A stretch of 52,577 nt of DNA from Brevundimonas vesicularis NBRC 12165 (lineage in GTDB: Bacteria > Pseudomonadota > Alphaproteobacteria > Caulobacterales > Caulobacteraceae). Below are positions 45,068 through 52,577 of the stretch, in pieces. Numbering within the stretch: the first letter of the stretch is position 1; the number at the start of each line of letters is the position of its first letter. The stretch is from assembly GCF_001592205.1 (NCBI RefSeq), contig NZ_BCWM01000021.1:1-52577 (forward strand), in the 5' to 3' direction. Made by a program: the position numbers and the translations under genes. A model generated the notes under the pieces. The model was not told where the DNA came from. It saw nothing but the letters and a program-made list of their open reading frames with translations, and ran no database searches.

Positions 45068-45738
45068 GCGGCGTCCTTGAAGCTCAGATTAGAAAGGAAG
45101 TCGAAAAGGTCCGGGGCCACATGGTCGATATGCGGCCCGATCGGCTTGCCATGGCCGTCGCCGATCAGGACCGTCGCCATGCCCAGCGCCTTGGCCGGCT
45201 CAAGGTTCTTGGGCGTGTCCTCGAAGAAGGCGGATCGGTGCGGATCGATGCCGAACTGCTCCAGCATCCGGCGGAAGGTCGCGGGATTGGGCTTGGGCGT
45301 CAGATCCCCATCCTCGATGGCGAAGACGCCTTCGAAACAGTCGGCGACGCCGATCCGCTCCAGAACACGATGGGCGTATTCACGCGCGCCGTTGGTGAAG
45401 ACATAGCAACGACCGGGCAGAGCCTTCAGCCGCTCGGCCAGACGCGGATTGGGCTCGACACCGTCCAGCGGCACGTCGTGCACCTCGCGCAGGAACCGTT
45501 CGGTATCGACCGCATAGTTGGCCATCAGTCCGGCAAGGGTCGTGCCGTGCTCGTCCAGAAACTGGCGCTGCATCGCGGCTCCGGCCTCGGGCTCCAGCCC
45601 GACGGCCTCGACCACGAAGGCGTTGATGCGCGCCTGGACCAGCCGCATCAGACCCTGCTCACGCGGATACAGGGTGTCGTCCATGTCGAACACCCAGGCG
45701 CGCACATGCCCAAGGGATGTGGAATGGGGGTCGATCAA
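45064..45738 (-). CDS. Pyrimidine 5'-nucleotidase (HAD family)
   Basis: A 224-residue HAD phosphatase of the Sdt1/PHM8-like pyrimidine nucleotidase group. Motif I is [10 protein letters not shown] (nucleophile Asp18 or so), motif II FTNGARE, motif III lysine in TPKPNP, and motif [11 protein letters not shown]. The TLYP signature and LMANYAVD cap are typical of this group. It overlaps both neighbours by four bases (argB upstream, dapD downstream), so the three genes form a tightly coupled operon. Its role among amino acid genes is not obvious; removing nucleotide by-products is one idea. Confidence 0.9.
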   Translation of the reverse strand: MIDPHSTSLGHVRAWVFDMDDTLYPREQGLMRLVQARINAFVVEAVGLEPEAGAAMQRQFLDEHGTTLAGLMANYAVDTERFLREVHDVPLDGVEPNPRLAERLKALPGRCYVFTNGAREYAHRVLERIGVADCFEGVFAIEDGDLTPKPNPATFRRMLEQFGIDPHRSAFFEDTPKNLEPAKALGMATVLIGDGHGKPIGPHIDHVAPDLFDFLSNLSFKDAA

Positions 45739-46664
45739 AACGCCTTCACCAGGGTGCCGGCGCCGAACTCGGTGAACAACTCGACCAGCATGGCGTGCGG
45801 GCGACGCCCATCCAGAATGACCACCGCCTCGACGCCCGCGCGAACGGCGGCCATGGCGGTCTCCAGCTTGGGGATCATGCCGCCGGTGGCCACGCCGGTG
45901 TCGATCAGGTTTTGCGCCTCGTCCAGCGTCATCTGACGGATGATGTCGCCGTCCGCGCCCTTGACTCCCGGTACGTCGGTCAGCAGCAGCATCCGCTTGG
46001 CGTTCAGCGACCCCGCGACCGCGCCCGCCACCGTGTCGGCGTTGACGTTGTAGGTCTGGCCGTCTTCGGCCACGCCGATCGGGGCGATGACCGGCACCCA
46101 GTCTTCGGTCTCCGACGCGATCAAGCCCGCGATCAGTTTGGGATCCACCTTCGTCGGCTCGCCGACATAGCCCAGGTCGACCTCGTGCTCGATCATGCTG
46201 TCGGGATCGCGCTTCGTCCGACGCGTCTTCTCGACGGTCAGCAAACCGGCGTCCTTGCCCGACAGACCGACGCCGCGCACGTCCGCCTCCTTGCCGGCCA
46301 TGGTGATCCAGTGGGCGATCTCCTTATTGACCGCGCCCGACAACACCATCTCGGCGACCTCCATCGTCGCCGGATCGGTGACCCGCAGCCCGTCGACGAA
46401 GCTGGATTTCACCCCCGCCTTGTCCAGCATGGCGCTGATCTGCGGCCCGCCGCCATGAACCACCACCGGGTTCACGCCCATCAGCTTCAGCAGCACCACA
46501 TCGGCTGCAAACTGACGCGCCACGGCGCTCTCGCCCATGGCGTGACCGCCGTATTTGATGACCACGGTCTCGCGGTCATACACCTGAATATACGGCAAGG
46601 CCTCGGCGAGCGTCTTCGCCGTCTCCCAGCTGCGTTCTTCCGACTGGCGTTCTGTTTCGTTCAT
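45735..46664 (-). CDS. argB: Acetylglutamate kinase
   Basis: Phosphorylates N-acetylglutamate in arginine biosynthesis. The amino acid kinase fold is shown by IKYGGHAMG (about 45-53), [21 protein letters not shown] near 70-90, and [10 protein letters not shown] near the end. The 309-residue form from the ATG at 46664 fits the family with an N-terminal helix, as in arginine-sensitive, hexameric ArgB enzymes. The longer in-frame reading to 46763 overlaps the upstream region of the glycosyltransferase gene and has no conserved content. It heads the argB-nucleotidase-dapD operon. Confidence 0.96.
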   Translation of the reverse strand: MNETERQSEERSWETAKTLAEALPYIQVYDRETVVIKYGGHAMGESAVARQFAADVVLLKLMGVNPVVVHGGGPQISAMLDKAGVKSSFVDGLRVTDPATMEVAEMVLSGAVNKEIAHWITMAGKEADVRGVGLSGKDAGLLTVEKTRRTKRDPDSMIEHEVDLGYVGEPTKVDPKLIAGLIASETEDWVPVIAPIGVAEDGQTYNVNADTVAGAVAGSLNAKRMLLLTDVPGVKGADGDIIRQMTLDEAQNLIDTGVATGGMIPKLETAMAAVRAGVEAVVILDGRRPHAMLVELFTEFGAGTLVKAF

Positions 46665-46779
46665 CACGCGCGCGAGATAGCGGGGGATGCGGGCGGTGTC
46701 ACGGCCTGTATTATTCGCTCGACCATTCAGGCGGCCGCTTGCGACTTGCTTGCAGCCCCTCATGACCTATTGGAGTTGC

Positions 46780-48078
46780 ATGGCCCGAATCTGCGTCGAC
46801 GGTTTCAATCTGGCATTGCCCCGCCCAACAGGGATAGGGAACTATGCGCGTTCTCTGCTCCACGCCCTGCCTGGCATCGGACACGAGGGAGAGGTGCTTT
46901 TCGCACCAGAACTTGACAGAAGCGGACAGGCGATCTTGGACGAAACCGCGATTTTTGCTTTGCCAAAGCTTGGTAAGCTGACTTCGATCGAACGCCTGAG
47001 GCGTGAAACGCGCACCTTGAACCGAGCCGCTCTTTGCGCGACCGCATCCCCGCTTGAAGAGACGGGCAAAGTCATCTGGCCAGGCGGAACGGATGGACGC
47101 CCTAGAGCTCAACAGCTGTGGTCTTGCCCACATTTATTCACGGACGCGAAGCGCATTTTTCAGCGTTTGGGCAAGCCCGTAGATGTTCGCTTCCACGACG
47201 CTAAAAGCCCCTCGGTGATGCACTGGACCTCACCTATTGCGGCAAAGGCACGCAGAACGCCGAACATTTACACCATCCATGACTTGGTGCCGCTGAAGCT
47301 ACCCTCCTCCATAGACAATGACAAAGAGCGCTTCTACTCGCTCTGCAAATCCATCGCCCGCACAGCAGATTTGATTACGACAGTTTCCGAGTCTTCAAGA
47401 AAAGATATCATCGACATACTACAAATAGAGCCATCACGGGTCATCAATACATATCAGTCTTCCATTTACTTTTCGGCAGACCTACCATCGACTGACTACG
47501 TAGGGCGAGAGATTGAAAGTAATTTTGAGCTCCCCTACGGCGGATATTTTCTACATGTTGGAACTATCGAGCCCAAGAAAAATCTCGGTCGGATCATCGA
47601 GGCCTATCTAGCCTCCGGCGTGAAGCCCCCCTTAGTCATAGTGAAGTCGCGCGGTTGGCTTGAGCACGATGAACTGGAACAACTGGAGGCGTTGAGACGC
47701 TCAAAAGTTACGGCCAACGAACGCGTGCGAATCTTCGAAGGCTTGCCGCCGCATAGATTAGCCAATCTTATAAGCGGTGCCCGAGGTGTGATCTTCCCCT
47801 CGCTCTATGAAGGCTTCGGTCTTCCGGTGCTGGAGGCAATGATCTTCGGCGTCCCGGTTCTGACCTCTCATTGCGGCGCTTTGGCGGAAATTGCCGGCGG
47901 CGCGGCGATCACAGTCGACCCCTACGACACAGTTGCCTTGGCAACGGGGATTCGTCAGCTGGATGCGGATCAGGATTTAAGGTACGCTTTGCGCCTCAAG
48001 GGATTTGAACGCGCTCAGTTCTTTAGCCCTGAGAACTACCAATCTAGGCTCGCGCGGCTTTACCGTAACGTGCTTTAG
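46780..48078 (+). CDS. Glycosyltransferase family 4 (GT-B fold)
   Basis: A 432-residue glycosyltransferase likely to add a sugar, perhaps rhamnose or mannose, during surface polysaccharide synthesis. The N-terminal half has DGFNLALPRPTGIGNYARSLL and the loop IYTIHDLVPLKLP; the C-terminal donor domain has FLHVGTIEPKKNLGRIIEAY and the E-x7-E motif in SLYEGFGLPVLEAM. The ATG at 46780 with TTGGAG upstream is chosen since the conserved start RICVDG follows at once. Codon use and base composition are much less GC-rich than in the core genes. Its last 35 bases overlap the 3' end of the opposite-strand glycosyltransferase. Confidence 0.9.
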   Translation: MARICVDGFNLALPRPTGIGNYARSLLHALPGIGHEGEVLFAPELDRSGQAILDETAIFALPKLGKLTSIERLRRETRTLNRAALCATASPLEETGKVIWPGGTDGRPRAQQLWSCPHLFTDAKRIFQRLGKPVDVRFHDAKSPSVMHWTSPIAAKARRTPNIYTIHDLVPLKLPSSIDNDKERFYSLCKSIARTADLITTVSESSRKDIIDILQIEPSRVINTYQSSIYFSADLPSTDYVGREIESNFELPYGGYFLHVGTIEPKKNLGRIIEAYLASGVKPPLVIVKSRGWLEHDELEQLEALRRSKVTANERVRIFEGLPPHRLANLISGARGVIFPSLYEGFGLPVLEAMIFGVPVLTSHCGALAEIAGGAAITVDPYDTVALATGIRQLDADQDLRYALRLKGFERAQFFSPENYQSRLARLYRNVL

Positions 48079-50041
48079 TTTCTGACCGTGACAGGCGATT
48101 CACCCGCCATGCATCGCTTCGCCCACGCTCAATGTAATCCCACACCTCTTTTTGAGACGGACTGCGAAAACCGTTGAATAGCCGAACCCCGTGGGCAGTC
48201 CAATGAGGATTGCGAGAGGGATCTAGCAAGGCGTCCGGCCCCCAATGTAGAGCCAGACTGGCCATCTCCCCCTTGGCCCACGCCAGTTTTTCAGATGAAT
48301 CGGCCTGCCCTCGCGTGCGGGACTCGAAATGGGTTAGGACGAGATCGCCTCGATAGAGCACACGTTCCCCAGCCTCTCGCGCCTTAAGGCAGAAATCGAT
48401 GTCATTGCAGGCAACCGCATGGTGCAAAGGGTCGAACCCACCGATTGCGTTGAACAAATCTCTACGAACAGCGAGGAACGCACCGCTAACTGCCGCCGCA
48501 GCACGTGATCTCGTCCATCGGTCCAGTGGCCCGGCTGCGTCGCTCTGCTCACCCAGGCCCTCGTGCACCGGTTCTCCATTAAAGGAGCCCAACGACAGTC
48601 CTGCATGTTGAACGTACCCGCCCGGATAAAGCAGGCGTGCACCCACGACCCCAGCCCCCCTCAAAGCGAAGCTGTCACGCAGAATTTCGTCCCAACCCTC
48701 GGTCAACATCTCCATATCATTATTGGCGAAGACGAAAATCTCTTCATTTCGCCTCGCCACGGCAAGATTGTTGAATCGAGACCAATTGAACGGTTCATCC
48801 ACCTCTAATACATCGACCTTACCGTTTCTGCTCCATTGTCGAAGCAAATTGAGCGCGTCTTTCGATCGACTTCGGTTGTTCATGACGACGATCCGAAGAT
48901 CTGATTTTCGTTTCGCCTTTTGCAGTAAACTGTTGACCATGTTCCGCAACATCGCCCCCTCGTCTCGCGTCGGAATAGCAACGAGGATTCGATCCCTTCG
49001 ATCATGTGCGGAATCTTGCCCAAGAACTGATCCTTCGGGCGCGCGACCAACTGTGACTTCAGACCGGGAGGCTAGCAAAAGCGGTACATGCACGACGACG
49101 CCCTCGTCAAACGCCTTCATCAGCAAACGGCGCACATCAGAGGGGCTGTTGACCGCACTCTCGGTGACGATGTCGCCCGGAGATTTTGAAAAAAGCGCCA
49201 TGATGGGCGGTCGCGGCGTGGTCCGCATATCTTCCCTGTCCGCCGCCGAGCGAAAGGCTGGCGCTTCCCAGGTCCGTCCGTGCACGGGATGATCGAAGAA
49301 CACATCGTCGTCGGAGAAGACGGCGGATACGCGCGCGTCCTCGATCGTGGCAGCCAACCAGGCAAGAGCATGAGGCTCAAGATGAACTCCGGGCGTGAGA
49401 AGCAGCCATGGTCCACCATCATCCGGCAACTCTGCCCATGACGAAGCGAACGACACCCGATCATCGTCATGCCCCAAACTTCCAATCGGGTGGTCTTGAA
49501 AGTCATCGCAAACGATATGCGCCCGCCAGGTTTCATAACGCGACTCCAGCAAGGAGATCAGGGTGCCGCGCAAAATCGATGGGGGCTGACCTCGACTGTC
49601 GAGAAAGACGTTTAGGGTAAGGCTGGGCGACGCGGGAGGCATGTCCTGTTTCAAGCTTCCGCGGAAGCGCGCGTAGGTCTTCATGGCGCGAGCCGTGCCG
49701 CTAGCAATGTCGTCCGCTCCGCGAACAGTCGTCAGCATTTCCGCCAACTGCCTGTTAAGAGCACGCCGGCCAGGGCGGATCGCCAAAGCTTCACGGAGCG
49801 CGGCCTCCGCCAACTCCACCTCACCCGCGGCGAACAGCGTCTTCGCCAAGCGTGATCGCACAGAAACATCACTCGGGTGGCGCTTTAGATAGGCTCGATA
49901 GGCGTCGATAGCTAAAGGCCAGTTCCGCTCGCGCCTAGCCCGCTCAGCATCGCCGATACCTCTACGCTGACGAAGGGCCTCGAAGATCTGCACGCGCCAA
50001 GCGATAAAAATACCCAGTACCTGTGACATTGGGTCGGCCAT
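48044..50041 (-). CDS. Family 2 glycosyltransferase with N-terminal TPR-like region
   Basis: A 665-residue protein in three parts. Residues 30-115 form a TPR-like helical region (NWPLAIDAYRAYLKRHPSD, EAALREALAIRPGRR). About 138-330 looks like a partial GT2 fold (LNVFLDSRG, FSDDDVFF). About 345-600 is a clear GT2 domain with ILVAIPTRDE, the metal-binding NND in FVFANNDMEM, and GAFLAVRRDLFNAIGGFDP with an NDIDFCLKA motif. Such paired GT-A proteins often build rhamnose-rich glycans. No membrane segment is seen. Composition is AT-richer than the core genes. It is divergent from rfbC and overlaps the GT4 gene tail-to-tail. Confidence 0.86.
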   Translation of the reverse strand: MADPMSQVLGIFIAWRVQIFEALRQRRGIGDAERARRERNWPLAIDAYRAYLKRHPSDVSVRSRLAKTLFAAGEVELAEAALREALAIRPGRRALNRQLAEMLTTVRGADDIASGTARAMKTYARFRGSLKQDMPPASPSLTLNVFLDSRGQPPSILRGTLISLLESRYETWRAHIVCDDFQDHPIGSLGHDDDRVSFASSWAELPDDGGPWLLLTPGVHLEPHALAWLAATIEDARVSAVFSDDDVFFDHPVHGRTWEAPAFRSAADREDMRTTPRPPIMALFSKSPGDIVTESAVNSPSDVRRLLMKAFDEGVVVHVPLLLASRSEVTVGRAPEGSVLGQDSAHDRRDRILVAIPTRDEGAMLRNMVNSLLQKAKRKSDLRIVVMNNRSRSKDALNLLRQWSRNGKVDVLEVDEPFNWSRFNNLAVARRNEEIFVFANNDMEMLTEGWDEILRDSFALRGAGVVGARLLYPGGYVQHAGLSLGSFNGEPVHEGLGEQSDAAGPLDRWTRSRAAAAVSGAFLAVRRDLFNAIGGFDPLHHAVACNDIDFCLKAREAGERVLYRGDLVLTHFESRTRGQADSSEKLAWAKGEMASLALHWGPDALLDPSRNPHWTAHGVRLFNGFRSPSQKEVWDYIERGRSDAWRVNRLSRSETKARYGKAARA

Positions 50042-50152
50042 TATATCCGGTCAACCCGGAGCCGGCGAACGAGACTGAGCGGCCGGCCTTTCCATCGTGG
50101 CCTCCGGCAGCTATCGAATCTGTATATGCACCAGTATCGACCTAGGAACGAA

Positions 50153-50746
50153 ATGGAGTCCGGAACGATAATGATCTCTCCTGTCGTTAAAATATCCACG
50201 AGGCGATTTGTGGATTCGCGAGGCTGGTTTTCCGAAACCTATTCCGAGGCTCGCCTGGTGGAGATGGGGATAGACGTCCGGTTTGTGCAGGACAATCACT
50301 CAATGTCCACCCAAGCAGGAACGGTGCGTGGCATACATTTCCAAGGCCCACCCCATGTTCAGGCCAAGCTGGTGCAATGCTTGAAGGGCAGCATAATGGA
50401 CTATGCCGTAGACCTACGTCTCGGATCCCCTACCTACGGGCAATGGGCATCAGCACTGCTGTCCGCCGAGAATGGAGATCAGCTTTATATTCCGGCAGGT
50501 TTTGGGCACGCCTTCATGACCTTGGTCGATGATGTCGAGGTCGCCTACAAGGTGTCCGCCCCATACGCACCCTCTAGCGAGGGAGGGGTAAAATGGAACG
50601 ATGCATCAATTGCCATTGATTGGCCTCTGGATCAAATCGATGCAAGATTGTCGGCAAAGGACGCGATGCTTCCGACACTCAAATTTTTCAACAGCCCTTT
50701 CGAATATAAAGAGGGGGACGCCCCGCTTGTTGCCGGGAAGCTGTAA
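50153..50746 (+). CDS. rfbC: dTDP-4-dehydrorhamnose 3,5-epimerase
   Basis: RmlC-type cupin enzyme, third step of dTDP-L-rhamnose synthesis. The catalytic base His62 is in RGIHFQ, with Lys72 and Asp87 in their expected places ([19 protein letters not shown]); [10 protein letters not shown] near 21-30 matches the family's DxRGxFxE start. The 197-residue form begins at the ATG at 50153 with AGGA upstream; the ATG at 50171 (MISPVV) is also possible. Its stop overlaps the rfbB start by one base (TAATG), so the genes are coupled. Confidence 0.95.
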   Translation: MESGTIMISPVVKISTRRFVDSRGWFSETYSEARLVEMGIDVRFVQDNHSMSTQAGTVRGIHFQGPPHVQAKLVQCLKGSIMDYAVDLRLGSPTYGQWASALLSAENGDQLYIPAGFGHAFMTLVDDVEVAYKVSAPYAPSSEGGVKWNDASIAIDWPLDQIDARLSAKDAMLPTLKFFNSPFEYKEGDAPLVAGKL

Positions 50747-51816
50747 TGTCATCATCTGACGTGCTAAAAATCCTGATCACCGGAGGCGCTGGTTTTATCG
50801 GATCAGCTCTGACACGCCACCTCATCGAGACGAGCAGTCACGAAGTACTAGTGTACGACAATCTTACCTACGCCGGGATGATGTCGTCACTTGATCCAGT
50901 CTCGTCATCGCAACGATTTCAGTTCGTTCAAGGCGACATCTGCGACGCTCAATCCGTTCAAAAAGCGCTGAACGACTTCCAGCCGGACATCGTTGCTCAC
51001 CTCGCCGCCGAAAGTCATGTCGATCGTTCCATCGATGGGCCGGGAGGTTTTGTCCAGACGAACGTCGTCGGAACCTTCGTCCTTCTGGACCAAACGCGCG
51101 CTTACTTTGAGAGGTTAACAGGGGAACGTCGTAGCCGTTTCCGTTTCCATCATATTTCAACCGATGAGGTCTTCGGGTCTCTCGGGGACACAGGACGCTT
51201 TGTTGAGACTACCCCGTACGACCCTCGCTCGCCCTATTCTGCTTCAAAAGCCGCATCGGATCATTTGGTCCGAGCTTGGGGGCACACCTACGGATTGCCT
51301 GTGCTCATAACCAACTGCTCAAACAACTATGGCCCGTATCACTTTCCTGAAAAGTTGATTCCGTTGGTGATCATCAAGGCGTTAGCAGGCGAGCCGTTGC
51401 CGGTTTATGGCGACGGCCAGAACATCCGCGACTGGCTGTATGTGGAAGACCATGCGCGAGCCCTAAGACTAGTTTTCGAGAAGGCGCAGGTCGGCGAAAC
51501 CTACAATGTCGGTGGAGATTCCGAACGCACAAATCTACAGGTGGTACGAGCCATCTGTGACGCGCTGGACAACCTAGCGCCCCGCGCTGATGGGGCCTCC
51601 TATCAACACCAGATCACCTTCGTGAAGGATCGACCGGGACACGATCAACGCTATGCGATCGATGCGTCCAAAATTAAGCGCACTTTAGGATGGACGCCTG
51701 AAGTCACATTCGAGGACGGCTTACATCGAACTGTCTCTTGGTTCGTGTCCAATGAGGATTGGTGGCAGCCAATACTAATGTCCAAAGACGCGACGAGGCG
51801 GCGAGGCGAAGCATGA
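50746..51816 (+). CDS. rfbB: dTDP-glucose 4,6-dehydratase
   Basis: RmlB-type extended SDR enzyme, second step of dTDP-L-rhamnose synthesis. NAD site GGAGFIG at 13-19; active-site Thr139-Asp140-Glu141 ([10 protein letters not shown]) and Tyr164 with Lys168 (YSASK). The motif [15 protein letters not shown] is typical of RmlB. The 356 residues are normal. Its stop overlaps the rfbD start (ATGA). Lies in the low-GC sugar locus. Confidence 0.97.
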   Translation: MSSSDVLKILITGGAGFIGSALTRHLIETSSHEVLVYDNLTYAGMMSSLDPVSSSQRFQFVQGDICDAQSVQKALNDFQPDIVAHLAAESHVDRSIDGPGGFVQTNVVGTFVLLDQTRAYFERLTGERRSRFRFHHISTDEVFGSLGDTGRFVETTPYDPRSPYSASKAASDHLVRAWGHTYGLPVLITNCSNNYGPYHFPEKLIPLVIIKALAGEPLPVYGDGQNIRDWLYVEDHARALRLVFEKAQVGETYNVGGDSERTNLQVVRAICDALDNLAPRADGASYQHQITFVKDRPGHDQRYAIDASKIKRTLGWTPEVTFEDGLHRTVSWFVSNEDWWQPILMSKDATRRRGEA

Positions 51817-52577
51817 ACGCCACGCGGGCCGATGTTTTAGTCACCGGCGCAAACGGTCAGCTAGGCTCCGCCCTCAAAGAAAGCCGATGGCCTACGACGC
51901 TTAGGCCTCAATATGCATCCAGACATGTTCTAGACATAACCTCTCACAATTCGGTTGCGAAATGGCTTGATAATTCGTCGTGTCAGATCATCATTAATGC
52001 CGCGGCATATACTGCGGTGGACCGCGCCGAGCAAGAAGTTGAACAGGCCTTCCTTATCAACTCCTATGGACCGGCGGTCTTGGCATCGGAAGCACGGAAA
52101 CGAAACATTGCCCTCATCCACATCTCTACCGACTATGTCTTTGATGGAACCTTCGATCGCCCCTATGCTGAATGTGACCAGCCTCACCCAATCAACGTTT
52201 ACGGCGCGAGCAAGTTAGCAGGCGAGGTCGCAGCCCTTACAGTCAGACGTTGCGTCGTTCTGCGAACGGCTTGGCTGATCAGCCCTTTCAGCGAGAATTT
52301 CGCGAGGGCTATAGTCAAGAAAGCGCAAATGCACGAGCCTATACGCGTCGTCTCCGATCAGATCGGCAGCCCGACTCACGCGAAGGATGTCGCCGAAGCG
52401 ATCACGACCATCGCAGCCCGTTTAGCAAATGACGAACAATGCCCAACAGGCATCTTCCATTACGTGAACTCGGGACACGCAAGTCGATATGAGCTCGCAC
52501 ACGCTCTGTTGGATCACACGCCGTGGAAAACACCACCTACCCCTTCGTCTACCCAGGACTATAACCTGCCCGCACAA
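51813..52577 (+). CDS. rfbD: dTDP-4-dehydrorhamnose reductase, cut by window end
   Basis: RmlD-type SDR reductase, last step of dTDP-L-rhamnose synthesis. The frame runs open for 255 codons to the window edge without a stop, so roughly the last 40 residues of a usual protein of about 290-300 are missing. Seen: TGANGQLGS at 11-19, [10 protein letters not shown] at 103-112, and Tyr130 with Lys134 in [10 protein letters not shown]. It overlaps rfbB by four bases. rfbA, for the first step, is not in the window and probably follows. Confidence 0.95.
   Translation, partial: MNATRADVLVTGANGQLGSALKESRWPTTLRPQYASRHVLDITSHNSVAKWLDNSSCQIIINAAAYTAVDRAEQEVEQAFLINSYGPAVLASEARKRNIALIHISTDYVFDGTFDRPYAECDQPHPINVYGASKLAGEVAALTVRRCVVLRTAWLISPFSENFARAIVKKAQMHEPIRVVSDQIGSPTHAKDVAEAITTIAARLANDEQCPTGIFHYVNSGHASRYELAHALLDHTPWKTPPTPSSTQDYNLPAQ

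Noticed and set aside
50159..50186. EcfG promoter GGAAC...CGTT at the start of rfbC
   Set aside because: Spacing is 18 and it lies inside the predicted coding start, so chance is more likely.

Overview
The window reads as chromosomal DNA of a Caulobacterales alphaproteobacterium, most likely Brevundimonas or a close relative (inference from gene content and style, not a database match). Support comes from the very high GC in most of the window (44 of 60 bases at 37741-37800), a divergent katG/oxyR pair, a ccmABCDG block beside acnA, an MmcB gene with an alphaproteobacterial-type LexA box, DUF2794, DUF1232 and DUF6356-like genes, and many GTG/TTG starts and 4-base stop/start overlaps.

Layout. 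1-7.1 kb: TerC-type membrane protein, secreted glutaminyl cyclase, katG facing oxyR, a small conserved gene and a succinate-semialdehyde dehydrogenase. 7.2-13.3 kb: acnA, then the divergent cytochrome c maturation operon ccmABCDG (ccmE, ccmF and ccmH are not here). 13.3-25 kb: an M48 lipoprotein protease, an FeS-type (6-4) photolyase with a DCC-family redox protein, DUF3429, tRNA-Gly(GCC), an SDR dehydrogenase, DUF1232, a zinc-less quinone reductase, an isoaspartyl peptidase, a hybrid histidine kinase and an M16 peptidase. 25-32.9 kb: a membrane-anchored trypsin-like protease paired with DUF350, a low-GC membrane protein overlapping rlmN antisense, a DegP-type protease, Bax-inhibitor-1 and thpR with a GNAT gene. 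32.9-39 kb: a tandem lipocalin duplication, SOS-controlled mmcB, and two peptidases (C40 and M17) likely acting on peptidoglycan peptides, split by an opposite-strand membrane gene. 39-46.7 kb: scaffold/yidD/thrS, DUF892 ferritin-like protein, a second histidine kinase, and the leftward dapD-nucleotidase-argB operon.

46.7-52.6 kb is different: base composition falls sharply (22 of 60 G+C at 47401-47460) and the genes are two glycosyltransferases and rfbC-rfbB-rfbD for dTDP-L-rhamnose, the last running off the window. This looks like the edge of a variable surface-polysaccharide locus placed next to argB.

The window is mostly ordinary core genome; I found no clear new defence or mobile system. 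The best leads are regulatory or evolutionary: a one-cysteine OxyR with a perfect ATAG-N7-CTAT element, a perfect GAAC-N7-GAAC element 13 bases before mmcB, the lipocalin duplication with its copied flanks, a 160-bp palindromic intergenic element at 39082-39242, and the composition boundary beside argB.
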